Below are positions 1 to 10,052 of a DNA stretch of 64,000 nt, piece after piece (position 1 is the stretch's first letter; each line of letters begins with the position of its first letter). The notes beneath the pieces are model-generated. The model was not told the origin of the DNA. It saw only the letters and a list, made by a program, of their open reading frames with translations, and made no database searches. Made by a program: the position numbers and the translations under genes. Source of the DNA: Edaphochlamys debaryana. Lineage: Eukaryota > Chlorophyta > Chlorophyceae > Chlamydomonadales. Location: positions 372,001 through 436,000 of the forward strand of contig JAEHOE010000014.1 of NCBI GenBank assembly GCA_016858145.1. Reading direction: 5' to 3'.

Positions 1-1451
1 GAGTACGAGGCGCTGCTGCAGAGGGGGAACAAGGTGGGGGGTGGAGGACCTGACAGGGGAGAGGGGGGGAAGAGGGGAGGGGGGGAGGGGTGCAGTACCG
101 AGTACGAGGCGCTGCTGCAGAGGGGGAACAAGGTGTGTGTGTGGGGGGGGGCTTTACAGAACGGGTTCCCAATTCCTCACCTGGGGGGGTTGCACGGGAG
201 CTGGGCTGCACTCCCGCAGCTACCACCTTAGCTCAGCTGCTGGCCTGCCCCGACCCCCGCCCCCACGCCCGCTTCCCCCGCTACGCCCCCCACACCCCTC
301 ACACCCTTTCCCAGCAACCCCGCCCGCCCCGCCCACCCCGCCCCCCACAGGGCCGCGACGAGCTGGAGCTGAAGCGGGTGGCGGAGACGGAGCGACGCAC
401 GCTGCGCTTCAGGAACATCGTGTCGGTGAGAGGGGGGGGAGAGAGGGGCGGGGGGGGCTTAGGGGAGGGGGGGGGAGGGGAGGGTACACCGTGTCGGTGA
501 GCCCCTGTCGTGGAGGGGTGTTGTGGGGAGGCCGGGGCGACACAAGGGGGTCGAAGGGGTTTTGGGCGGTTGGGCAGTGAGGGCGAACGGCTTCAGTGGG
601 AGCAGTGGGTCGGTGACAGAGCCGCGCAGTGACGGTGCGGGGCTGAGAAGTGTTGGGTGCTATGCTCGGGTGGGCTGGGGTGGGGGTGGGGGGGCGGTTT
701 ACCGGGGGCAGGATGAGCGGGGGCCAACCACGAGTGAGGTTGTGCTGGGGCGTGGGCGGGATCGACCCATTAACGCCCCCACCGCCCTCTCCCGTCTGCC
801 CCCTCTCCCCTCCCCCCCCCGTCCCCCGACCCCGCAGGAGCTGGAGCAGCTGCACAAGGTGGGGCGTGGGGGAGGAGCGGAAAGAGGGAGGGGGTTGAGG
901 CACGGGTGCGATAAAGCGTCCCCTTTCCCACTTCCCCGCCCGCCTCGTGCGTGTCCCCAAGCCCTTCCCCCTATGGGCCCCCTTTCCCGACGCCTTAACC
1001 CTGCCCCCTTCCCCTTGCCTCCCTTGCCTCTTCCCCCCCCCCCCCCTCTCCCCCACAGCTGGAGATGGCCCACCTCGAGAACTTCCTAGACGGCCAGGTG
1101 TGTAAGGGGCTGGGGGGTGGGGGGCTGGGGGGTTGTCAGGGCCAGAGGGGGCAGGGCGTGTATGTGGGCTGGGCGCTGGGGGCCCGGGCGGGATGTGTTA
1201 CGAAGGCTCGAGAAGGAGCCCCAGCCCAGGCTCCTCGCTCCCGCGCCTGCATCAGCCAAAGAGCCATGCCCCGCCAAACGTCGGCCCGCCATCCTTCCCC
1301 ACCATTCCCTGGACCCTCTCCTGACCCCACTCCCCCTCTACCCTCCCCCCCCCCTCCTCCACAGGTGCTGGCCGGCAAGGCCACACCCCTGCGCGACCCG
1401 GGCGCCTTCAGGCGGAGACGCGAGCAGCTCTTCAGCCTCAGCCTCACGTGA
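1..1451 (+). CDS. Coiled-coil protein, copy 1 (3' part only)
   Basis: This is the 3' part of a gene truncated by the window start. Exons are 1-33 (end of exon 6), 351-425, 838-858, 1059-1097 and 1365-1451, all with GT donors and CAG acceptors. They encode the C-terminal coiled-coil part: ...EYEALLQRGNK, then GRDELELKRVAETERRTLRF..., ELEQLHK, LEMAHLENFLDGQ, and a tail ending REQLFSLSLT before TGA. The sequence is nearly identical to copy 2 (6366-10052), where the full gene is described. Positions 100-132 repeat the end of exon 6 with a second GT donor, as in copy 2. Confidence 0.8.
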
Positions 1452-4025
1452 ACAGCACAACACAACGACCTCTCGTGATGGCGTGGCGTGGCGTGGTGGC
1501 GCAGAAAGGAACGCACGCCGAAGTGAGCGGCTCGGTTTCCGCACTGTTCGAATACGTAGCTACGTAGCTTCACCAATACAGTGTACTAGGTCAGGGGCGT
1601 GAGCCTGCGTCAGTGGCCGTGGCGGCAAAGGAAGTGCGTGCATGGGAAGTACGACAGCATGAGAGTACGGTAGGGGGCGTGCACGAGGCGCTTGGACAGG
1701 GATCCGGGGAGCTGGTGGGTAGTGGTGACTTGTGGCAGCTGCATTGGCTCCTCCACCTGCACCCTGCATGGCCGGAAACGGAGGCCCGAGGGTTGGCCAG
1801 ATAGAGGCGGGGATGGGCGCACACGTGCAGTGGGAGTGACGGCCCGGTGGACCAGAGGCGGGATTGGGCGCAGCGCGTGTGCTGCTGAAAGCCACACACG
1901 GAGGGACCACGCCTGAAGAGGGCAGGATCTTCCCCATGGCTAGCAAGGCGATTGCCTGGATCCTGCCTGGAATAGAAATAGAAATTACAACGCCGGGCGC
2001 GCCCTGGCCTGGATCCTGCCTGGATCCACGTCCGCACCACCTACCGACTGCTACCGGTTGACGGCTGTGCTGTGGGCTCGCCAGCCCCACTGGGGCCGGC
2101 AGCCACAGTCTACCCAGCGTTGCAGTCCACCGCAGGAAAGTTATCCCCGTGATAGCAGGACTAGCTTGCTTTGCTGCCTTTGCAAGAGGCGGACCCGCGC
2201 GGCAGGGGGAATTGGAAACGGGGACGAGGTTACGCAAAAAGCCAGCCCAGCAAAGTACAGAGTAGAGAAGAGCATCAAAACCGCTCCGCCGCTGACCCCT
2301 CTCATGCAGCCTCATCGGCCTGAAGAGGAAGAGGCCACAGTCCGTGGCACCGCGGCACCGCTCCCCGTTGCATGGTACCGAGCGGGAGCCAGTTGCCCCG
2401 CGGAGGCACATGAACACAGCCCACGCACATCAGGGCCTGCGTTCAGAAAATCGTTCATTCCACAACAACAACAACAACAGCAACAACCACCGAGGAGCCC
2501 CGCCCCAAATCGGGCCAACTACCCCTGTCTCATACCTTGCGTCAAACGCCGAACGACGAGGGTGGCTGCCCCAAGGCAGGACCAGGGCTGAGACTCGTGG
2601 TCCCCCCAGGGCGTCCCATGTCGTCGTCTAGCTCCGTGGAGCCCTCAACCCCTCTCCACCACCAGCCCGCACCACGACGCGCGGTCTCGAGCCCGGCCGT
2701 GAAAAGCAAAGCTTACCCCGCGGCAGCGCAAATCCGGCGCCTCATACCTTCCGAGCGTTGGTTTAGTACTGCGCACAAACCAAAGTTTCCAATGCCGTTA
2801 CAGCACGTCAATGTTAGCCCTCAACGAATTCAACACCCAACCGAAGAGCAAATCATTCATCCCACCGGGCCAACCCCCATACCCCTCAAAGCCAGAGCAG
2901 CGCTGCCCACAAACCCCGCAGCAGCGATTATCCGGCGTGTCACATCTGAATTTACATCAAAATTCACACAGTTGTAATGCTAACGGCCTAGTTATTGGTC
3001 ATCAGGTACTGCCCACGCCACGTTACCATCGCCAACACTCTCGCCCGCCAGTGTGCTTCATCCCGCTCGGCTTCGAAGCGAATTCCCTGCCGCTGGCTCC
3101 GTCTCCACCCCTTGCACCCGCACGCCTCCGCCGGCCCTCCGCTCGGCCGCCCCTCCCACGCAGCACCCACGCTGTCGGCCCAACCCGCTGCCGCCCCCAC
3201 GCCCGCCCCCCCCCCCCCCGACGCTTGCCCCCGGTTGCCGCCAGCAGGCGAAGGCCTCCCGGCTCGCTGACGCCGGCGGCGGCTGCGCGTGTGCCTCCGC
3301 TGCACTTTGGCAGCGGCCGCCGCCCACAGGAGCAACCGGTGGCCCTGAGACGGTGCGAACCCGGCCGTCCCGGGGGGGAGGTCCGCCCCCCGCCGTCGGG
3401 CATGAAGCGCAGGGGGGTGTCGGGGTCCCGCCGTGGGTCACGACCGGGGCCCTCAACGCGGAGGAGGCCCTGCAGGGGAGTAGCGATGCAGGGGGCAAGG
3501 GAGGAGGCGGCCGCTCCGTCAGGACGCAGGACAGAGCACAGCGAAGTGCACCTCACGGACCGCACGGAGCAGGACAGAGTCCACGCGCAGCGCCGGGCGT
3601 CGCTTGCCAGCGGCCAGCACGCCCAGCACGCACAACACGCTCAGAGGTCCGTGCGGTGCAGGGCGGTGCGGTATGGTGCAGGGTGGGGGGATGCATGGGC
3701 ATGGCGGGGGCGCACCTTGGGGATGATGTGCAGGGCACGGCGCGTGGGTCGGGGAACTGCGAGGGCCATGGCGAGACGCGGGGAGGGAAACGGGAAGCAG
3801 TTGTAGGGGGGGCAGCACGTGGGCACGTGTGAACGTGTGCACGAACGGGAAGCAGTCGGCCGCATCGAGAGGGGTTGCGTGTGCGGGCGGCTGTACTGCG
3901 CCTAGGCCCCTAGCCGCGGCCGGGTGCATGCCCTGCACCTTCCCTGAACTACATTTCGCTGGCATCACCCCCACCCACCCCTGCCACCAGCCTACCAGCG
4001 TTCCGCACCTGCTGCCCGCCAGCCC
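1452..4025. other. Intergenic region downstream of coiled-coil copy 1
   Basis: No convincing gene is seen. Open frames on both strands are Pro/Arg/Ala-rich and change when compared with unit C. Contents: a perfect 14-bp palindrome at 1553-1566 (TACGTAGCTACGTA); a 53-bp segment flanked by direct repeats of GCCTGGATCCTGCCTGGA at 1954-1971 and 2007-2024, present once in unit C; a CAA-rich microsatellite near 2463-2487; convergent polyadenylation signals near 2952-2977; and C-rich tracts around 3180-3220. It probably holds the 3' UTRs of the two convergent genes. Confidence 0.5.
2952..2977. promoter_or_regulatory. Convergent polyadenylation signals (TGTAA on both strands)
   Basis: TGTAA, the usual green-algal polyadenylation signal, lies on the plus strand at 2973-2977 and on the minus strand at 2952-2956 (read as TTACA). 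They lie between the plus-strand coiled-coil gene and the minus-strand low-complexity gene. This arrangement suggests shared 3' ends. The same pair recurs in unit B at 11556-11560 and 11577-11581. The implied 3' UTRs would be 1.1-1.5 kb, so nearer unseen signals are possible. Confidence 0.4.
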
Positions 4026-5021
4026 TCACATGCAGCAGCAGCAGTGGGGGGCTCCCGGGGGCGTGCCGGCGCCAGCGCCCTCGTGCCCCTGGCTGCCGCC
4101 GCTGTCGGTGCCGGTGAATGCGTGCGCCCCGTGCCCCGGCTCCGCAGCGCCCGCCGCCAGAGGCCCGAGCGGGGGCGAAAGGGGGGCAGCCGCTGCCACC
4201 CCCGCCGCCGCGCCAGTGCCAGCGCCGACCGCTGCCGCCGCCGCCGCCGCGCCAGTGCCAGCGCCCTCCACCGCCGCCGCCCCCTGCGGACTCAGGGCGC
4301 TGGAGGCCCCCACGCCAGAGCTAGGGGGCGCCGCGCTGGGCGCAGACCCCGATGCGGGCCCAGACCCCGATGCCGGCGCTGAGCCAGATGCAGCAGCCGA
4401 GCCCGCCGGCGTGCCAGCCACGCCCAAGTGCAGGGCTGCGGCCGACAGCGTGGCCGGCGAGCCGCTCGAAAGGGCCGCGTTAGCGTCAGCGTCAGCGCCG
4501 GGGTTGGGGGCCTGGCCAGCGGCAGCGATCAAAGCCCCGAGCGCTTGCCGCCGCCGCTGTCGCTCCTGGGCCTCGCGCTCTTGTCGCCGCTCTTGCTCCT
4601 GGGCCTCGCGCTGTCGCTCCTGGGCCTCGCGCTCTTGTCGCCGCTCTTGCTCCTGGGCCTCGCGTGGGGCTCGGGCTGCCTCGTGCCGGGCGAAAATGTC
4701 GTCCGCCCACACACCCCACTCCTGCGCGGACGCCGCTGCACCCGGCGGGTCGGGCATTGGAACTCCCCACTGTTGCAGTTCATCGATGTAATCGGCGACT
4801 CCTTCGAGGGCAATGTCTGCCGGAGTTGCGTAAGCAGCGAGCGCGGGGACCTGGCCCCGCAGCGGACGCTGGTCATCGTTGATGTCGTTCATCACAAAAG
4901 GCAGCGTGCTCTCGTTTATGGGTGGGAGTGTGAAAGTGCGAAGGCAGCGTCTGGTGCGGACCGGGCGCCCATACCGCGACTTGCGAGCCGTGGGTCGCCA
5001 TTGATGCGGGAAGAAACTCAT
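4026..5021 (-). CDS. Hypothetical low-complexity protein, unit A copy (331 aa)
   Basis: This is a single open frame with ATG at 5021 and its stop at 4026. I do not recognise the family. The N-terminus (about residues 1-50, with RKSRYGRPVRTRRC and TLPPINESTL) is the part best conserved in the B and C copies. A middle region follows with the pattern W(G/K)..(I/A), then a charged Gln/Arg/Glu repeat (units like EAQEQERRQEREAQERQ) that looks like a coiled coil. The C-terminal half is Ala/Gly/Ser/Pro-rich and ends HCCCCM. It converges on the upstream coiled-coil gene. It could be a gag-like element remnant or a lineage-specific gene; no enzyme motif is visible. Additional exons cannot be excluded. 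Conservation of the N-terminus over diverged flanks supports coding. Confidence 0.5.
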   Translation of the reverse strand: MSFFPHQWRPTARKSRYGRPVRTRRCLRTFTLPPINESTLPFVMNDINDDQRPLRGQVPALAAYATPADIALEGVADYIDELQQWGVPMPDPPGAAASAQEWGVWADDIFARHEAARAPREAQEQERRQEREAQERQREAQEQERRQEREAQERQRRRQALGALIAAAGQAPNPGADADANAALSSGSPATLSAAALHLGVAGTPAGSAAASGSAPASGSGPASGSAPSAAPPSSGVGASSALSPQGAAAVEGAGTGAAAAAAAVGAGTGAAAGVAAAAPLSPPLGPLAAGAAEPGHGAHAFTGTDSGGSQGHEGAGAGTPPGAPHCCCCM

Positions 5022-6365
5022 CCTTTACATGTGCAGTCGTCCGCGCAGGATGGAACTCTGGGTTTTGGGCACGCCGCGCCGAAACTTGCAGGCTTCGGAA
5101 CCGACGCTACCCTCATCCCGGCCCCCTCGTCCCTTGAGGCCCACATCGCGACCTACGGCGCTTGCCGCACAGCCCTTTCCAGCGCCTCAAACGCACCAGC
5201 GGTGAGGGCGGGGGCCTGTTTGCTGTGGGCGCTGGCGCAGTAGGGCTGGCGGTGGGGCTTGGCAGGGTTGGCTGGAGCCAGGGAGCGGGGATTGAAGCCG
5301 GGAGGATGGCACGCTGGCAGTCTCTGCCCTGACCGGCCTGCTCTCAGCCCTGGACGTTGGCTGCAGCCCCGACACCACGCGGCGTTTCGTTGCAACAGTG
5401 GCGGGGCACACAGCTGAGAGCTTGAGCAAGGAGCAAGCGTAAGCGTCAGGGAGGGTTGGGGGGGTCAGGGGGGTGCGTGGGTCAGGTCGAGCCAAGTCCG
5501 GGGGCTACAGCCGGGGTTTCGGGGTCTCTCGGTCGGCCTGGATGCCTAGGCGGGTGCCGTGTGCCTAGCAGGCCGTGACAAGACCACGAGGGATCATGGC
5601 ACAAGCCACACAGACACACAGTTACTGATGGATGGGAGGGGCTGGCCATGCGTTCGGCAGCCCGTGTCGGGGTGACGGGCGGCCCCACCCACCCTTCCCC
5701 TAGCCCCTACCCGCCCTACCCACCACGGGACCCCAAACTTGCCCCCCTAGCCCCCTGCATTCGGGCAGAGCTTGAGCAAGGAGCAAGCGTATGCGGGGGC
5801 CTGCGGCCGCGTCAGGGAGGGTCGGGGGGGTCAGGGGGGTGCGTGGGTGCGGCCGTGCCAGTTCCGGGGGCAGCAGCCGGGGTGGGGGGTAACAGCATGA
5901 CTCACACACCTACTGTTGTGAGATGCTGGTCACGCGTTTGGCCACCCCTGTCAGGGTTCGGGGACGGCCCCACCCACCCTTCCCCTAGCCTCTACCCACC
6001 GCGGGAGCGCCAACCTGCTGCTCCCGTGCATGCCTGCGGGTACCGGGACTACCAAGGGCAGCGGTTGGGGGGTGCGCCAAGGAAGCTGTCAGACGGTCCA
6101 CGACCAGGCATTGCCGCGCTCAGCGTCAAGAGTCGTGCAAAAGACGGTTCTTGGCATGCACGGCTGGGGCTTGCGTCAGCACAGCACCAGCTAATAGGTT
6201 ACCTGCCCCTCCCCCTCCACTGACCCTCCACCCCACCCCTCAACTCCCAACCCCTAAACCCCAACCCCACCCCTCCCTAGCCTTCCCTGACCGTCTTCTG
6301 GCCCCCTAACCCCCGCCCCCTCAACCCCGCTGCTTGTACTGGCACGCAGGCTGGCTGTGGTGGGC
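5022..6365. other. Intergenic region 5' of coiled-coil copy 2
   Basis: No gene is seen. A direct repeat of about 60-80 bp, beginning AGCTTGAGCAAGGAGCAAGC, occurs near 5418-5480 and again near 5767-5845. The repeat junction is where units B and C carry insertions. The region must contain the start of the plus-strand coiled-coil gene. The CAG at about 6348-6350 just upstream of the ATG could be the acceptor of a 5' UTR intron. The minus-strand gene ending at 4026 also starts from this side. Confidence 0.4.
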
Positions 6366-9300
6366 ATGGCGTCAGCGGACATTGCGGCCGCCTCGGCAGC
6401 ACTGCAGAGCGCCGGGGGCGTGGGCGGGGCAGGGGGGCTGCGTGGGGAGCCATCTGGGTCGGCGCTGGGGCCGGGGGGGTGGCCGGGCGAGCCCAGCAGC
6501 TCGTCCAGCCCGGCGCGGCCCTTCAAGCGCCTCATTACTAAGAACCGGTCGTACCTGGAGGTACGTGCCCCGCCTGACAGTTGTCTCGCGGGGCGTGGGA
6601 GGGGAGGCGGGGGCGGCGGGGGCCGGGGTGAAGGTCAATCAGATCGTGGCGGGAGGCAAGAGTGGGGCCAGTCGGGGGGTATTGATGGGCCGGCCGGGGC
6701 AATCGACTACGGTATAGCACTCTTCCACCTGGCGCCACCGCAAACCGCCTCACCGCCTCACCGCCAACCACCTCCAGACCGGCAACCTGCACGTGGACGA
6801 GGCGGTTGTGTCGTACATGGGCAAGCTGGAGGAGCACCGGCGGCGCTGCGAGGCTGAGGGGCGGTACCAGGAGGCCAAGGTGGCCACCAAGCGCCTGGCG
6901 GACCTGAAGACGGCGCAGGTGGGGGCGCGGATCTTGAGGATGCTAGAATTGCATTGGCTGGACGCGTTTGTGTGTTGGAGGCGCGAAGACGGCGCAGGTG
7001 GGAGGGCTTGGGACGTGTTGGGGCTGGGGGTTACGGCCTTGTGTTGGGTCCAGGCGCAGTTTGGGGTGCGGATCCTTCCGGTTTGAGAAGGGGATTGGCT
7101 GGACGCGTGGCCGTGGGTTATGTGGGGGTTACGCCGCGGTGCGGGGCACCACTGGCCCAACACACGGATCATCCGGACCGCGCTCATGGCCCGGACTTGG
7201 CTGCCAGGACAGTGGCCAGGACACGTACCCAGCGGCGTGGTCTGAACACCTCCTCGCCGCTGCCATCACGCTCCGCTCCTCCCCTCCGTCCCCGCCTCCC
7301 CCTCCCCCAGGTGGATCGCTTGCGCCAGGAGCTGGCGGCCAACCAGGTGGGAGCGTGGGACTAAGGGGGCTGGATTGGGGTGGGGGGTCGGGAATGGAGG
7401 CTTGGGGAGGGAGGAGGCCACGCCCGTGCGGTCGCCCCTCTTGAGGCCCTGGTCCGATGGTGCTCCCGCATCCCGAGGTCGCCCCTACAGGCTACAGCCC
7501 AACCCCGCCCCCCTCCAGCACGCCCACGCCTGTCCGTTTTCCCACCCCCCACCCACCCCTCCCACCCCTCCCCCCCCCCTTCCCTCCCCCCCTCCCCCCC
7601 CCTGTCAGGTCCGGGAGCTGGAGGAGGTGCAGGGGGTGTACGAGGAGGAGACGGCCAAGTTCCACCTCATCTGGGACAGCCGCATGCGGGAGTACGCGGG
7701 GAGCGTGGTGCGGGTGAGGGGGGGGAGGGGGGGGGAGGGGAGGGGAGGGGAGGGGGGAGCGGGGGAGAGGGGAGGGGAGGGGAGGGGAGGGGAGGGGATG
7801 AGGGGTGGAGGGGGAGGTACTGAAAGCTTACAGGCGATCAGGACCGTAGGCCCGCTCGAAACCGCCCAGCAAACCCGCCGCCCGGCGGTTGCTTAGTCCT
7901 TAGCAAGTCTTCCCGCCAAACACCGCCAGGAAGGGCTCATTCGACGGCTATTACCCAATGGAAGAGGGACTGTACTCCCGTGCGCAAAGCACTGCACCAA
8001 AACACCGAAATCTATAGGGGAGGGGAGGGGGGGAGGGGAGGGGAGGGGGGGAAGGAGCTAGGGAAGGCTGCCCAACCGGTACCCAACCGTGGATCGAGCT
8101 CTCTGCGCCAACCACCCCCTCCAACCAACCGCCAACCACCCTGCCTAACCAACCCCCAACTCCCAACCGCCCAGGCCGTTGAGGAGCTGCGCGCCAACCA
8201 GCAGCTGCAGCTGGCGGGGTTCGTTGAGGAGCTGCAGCGGAAGCGGCCGCAGCGGGCGCGGCCCTCGCGCGACTACCTGCACCAGCGGGAGGTGCAGGAC
8301 AAGCTGGCCAAGGCGCAGCTGTACGGCAGGGCCACGCAGGTCAAGAACATGGCGGACGCGCTGTACCAGGTACGGCAGGTGTCGTACACCTGGTCTCGTG
8401 CGGTTTCGTACTAATGAGGGGCCGGGCCGTACGTTCTGCGCGAGCACTGCACTGGGCCGCAACAGCGCACCACCCACCAACCGCCACCCACCCACCCACC
8501 AACCAACCACCAACCACCCAGGCCGAGCTGGAGGCCACGCTGGCCCAGTGGGAGGCCGAGTCCAAGCTCAAGATCAGCAAGGTGCAGGCCAGGCAGCAGA
8601 CCGAGTACGAGGCGCTGCTGCAGAGGGGGAACAAGGTGGGGGGTGGAGGACCTGACAGGGGAGAGGGGGGGAAGAGGGGAGGGGGGGAGGGGTGCAGTAC
8701 CGAGTACGAGGCGCTGCTGCAGAGGGGGAACAAGGTGTGTGTGTGTGGGGGGGGGGCTTTACAGAACGGGTTCCCAATTCCTCACCTGGGGGGGTTGCAC
8801 GGGAGCTGGGCTGCACTCCCGCAGCTACCACCTTAGCTCAGCTGCTGGCCTGCCCCGACCCTCGCCCCCACGCCCGCTTCCCCCGCTACGCCCCCCACAC
8901 CCCTCACACCCTTTCCCTGCAACCCCGCCCGCCCCGCCCACCCCGCCCCCCACAGGGCCGCGACGAGCTGGAGCTGAAGCGGGTGGCGGAGACGGAGCGA
9001 CGCACGCTGCGCTTCAGGAACATCGTGTCGGTGAGAGGGGGGGGAGAGAGGGGCGGGGGGGGCTTAGGGGAGGGGGGGGGAGGGGAGGGTACACCGAGTC
9101 GGTGAGCCCCTGTCGTGGAGGGGTGTTGTGGGGAGGCCGGGGCGACACAAGGGGGTCGAAGGGGTTTTGGGCGGTTGGGCAGTGAGGGCGAACGGCTTCA
9201 GTGGGAGCAGTGGGTCGGTGACAGAGCCGCGCAGTGACGGTGCGGGGCTGAGAAGTGTTGGGTGCTATGCTCGGGTGGGCTGGGGTGGGGGTGGGGGGGC

Positions 9301-10052
9301 GGTTTACCGGGGGCAGGATGAGCGGGGGCCAACCACGAGTGAGGCTGTGCTGGGGCGTGGGCGGGATCGACCCATTAACGCCCCCACCGCCCTCTCCCGT
9401 CTGCCCCCTCTCCCCTCCCCCCCCCGTCCCCCGCCCCCGCAGGAGCTGGAGCAGCTGCACAAGGTGGGGCGTGGGGGAGGAGCGGAAAGAGGGAGGGGGT
9501 TGAGGCACGGGTGCGATAAAGCGTCCCCTTTCCCACTTCCCCGCCCGCCTCGTGCGTGTCCCCAAGCCCTTCCCCCTATGGGCCCCCTTTCCCGACGCCT
9601 TAACCCTGCCCCCTTCCCCTTGCCTCCCTTGCCTCTTCCCCCCCCCCCTCTCCCCCACAGCTGGAGATGGCCCACCTCGAGAACTTCCTAGACGGCCAGG
9701 TGTGTAAGGGGCTGGGGGGTGGGGGGCTGGGGGGTTGTCAGGGCCAGAGGGGGCAGGGCGTGTATGTGGGCTGGGCGCTGGGGGCCCGGGCGGGATGTGT
9801 TACGAAGGCTCGAGGAGGAGCCCCAGCCCAGGCTCCTCGCTCCCGCGCCTGCATCAGCCAAAGAGCCATGCCCCGCCAAACGTCGGCCCGCCATCCTTCC
9901 CCACCATTCCCTGGACCCTCTCCTGACCCCACTCCCCCTCTACCCTCCCCCCGCCTCCTCCACAGGTGCTGGCCGGCAAGGCCACACCCCTGCGCGACCC
10001 GGGCGCCTTCAGGCGGAGACGCGAGCAGCTCTTCAGCCTCAGCCTCACGTGA
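6366..10052 (+). CDS. Coiled-coil protein, copy 2, complete (335 aa, 10 exons)
   Basis: Exons are 6366-6560, 6778-6918, 7311-7346, 7609-7713, 8175-8369, 8522-8635, 8956-9030, 9443-9463, 9661-9699 and 9966-10052. All junctions are GT-AG and every intron falls between codons. Residues 1-65 are Ala/Gly/Ser-rich, ending PFKRLITKNRSYLE. The rest is charged helix, including VVSYMGKLEEHRRRCEAEGR, then YQEAKVATKRLADLK, KLAKAQLYGRATQVKNMADA and GRDELELKRVAETERR. That layout recalls conserved coiled-coil proteins of flagellate protists, from memory only; no named family is claimed. It may be cytoskeletal or flagellar. The ATG at 6366 is the first one after a plausible acceptor. Exon 6 has a second in-frame donor 99 nt downstream at 8734/8735. 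Confidence 0.8.
8603..8740 (+). repeat. Exon-6 end and splice donor duplicated in frame
   Basis: The last 33 coding bases of exon 6 plus its GTG donor (from 8603) recur from 8702, exactly 99 bp on and therefore in the same frame. There is no stop codon between them. Either donor (8636 or 8735) gives an open frame; the downstream one adds 33 Gly-rich residues and a second copy of EYEALLQRGNK. The same pair is at 1 and 100 in unit A. Copy 3 in unit C has only one. Confidence 0.85.

Larger units (their letters stand above)
1..8602. repeat. Tandem unit A of a three-copy segmental array
   Basis: Position 1 matches position 8603, and the match continues almost base for base to about 5849, where unit B carries an insertion. 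It resumes at B position 15369 and runs through the next coiled-coil gene. The unit boundary used here is arbitrary, because the window opens inside the array. Visible A/B differences are single substitutions, homopolymer length changes, a 7-base difference near 13480-13495 and the B insertion. Such identity in introns and intergenic DNA indicates recent duplication or continuing homogenisation. More copies may lie to the left. Confidence 0.9.

Noticed and set aside
418..500. Possible echo of the exon-7 donor (CGTGTCGGTGAG at two places 71 bp apart)
   Set aside because: The match is only 12 bp and one base is different in unit B, so chance cannot be excluded. It was not counted among the echoes.
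7711..7810. GAGGGGAGGG-rich tract taken at first for a satellite
   Set aside because: It is an intronic polypurine stretch of the coiled-coil gene, matched by shorter versions in the other copies and typical of introns here.
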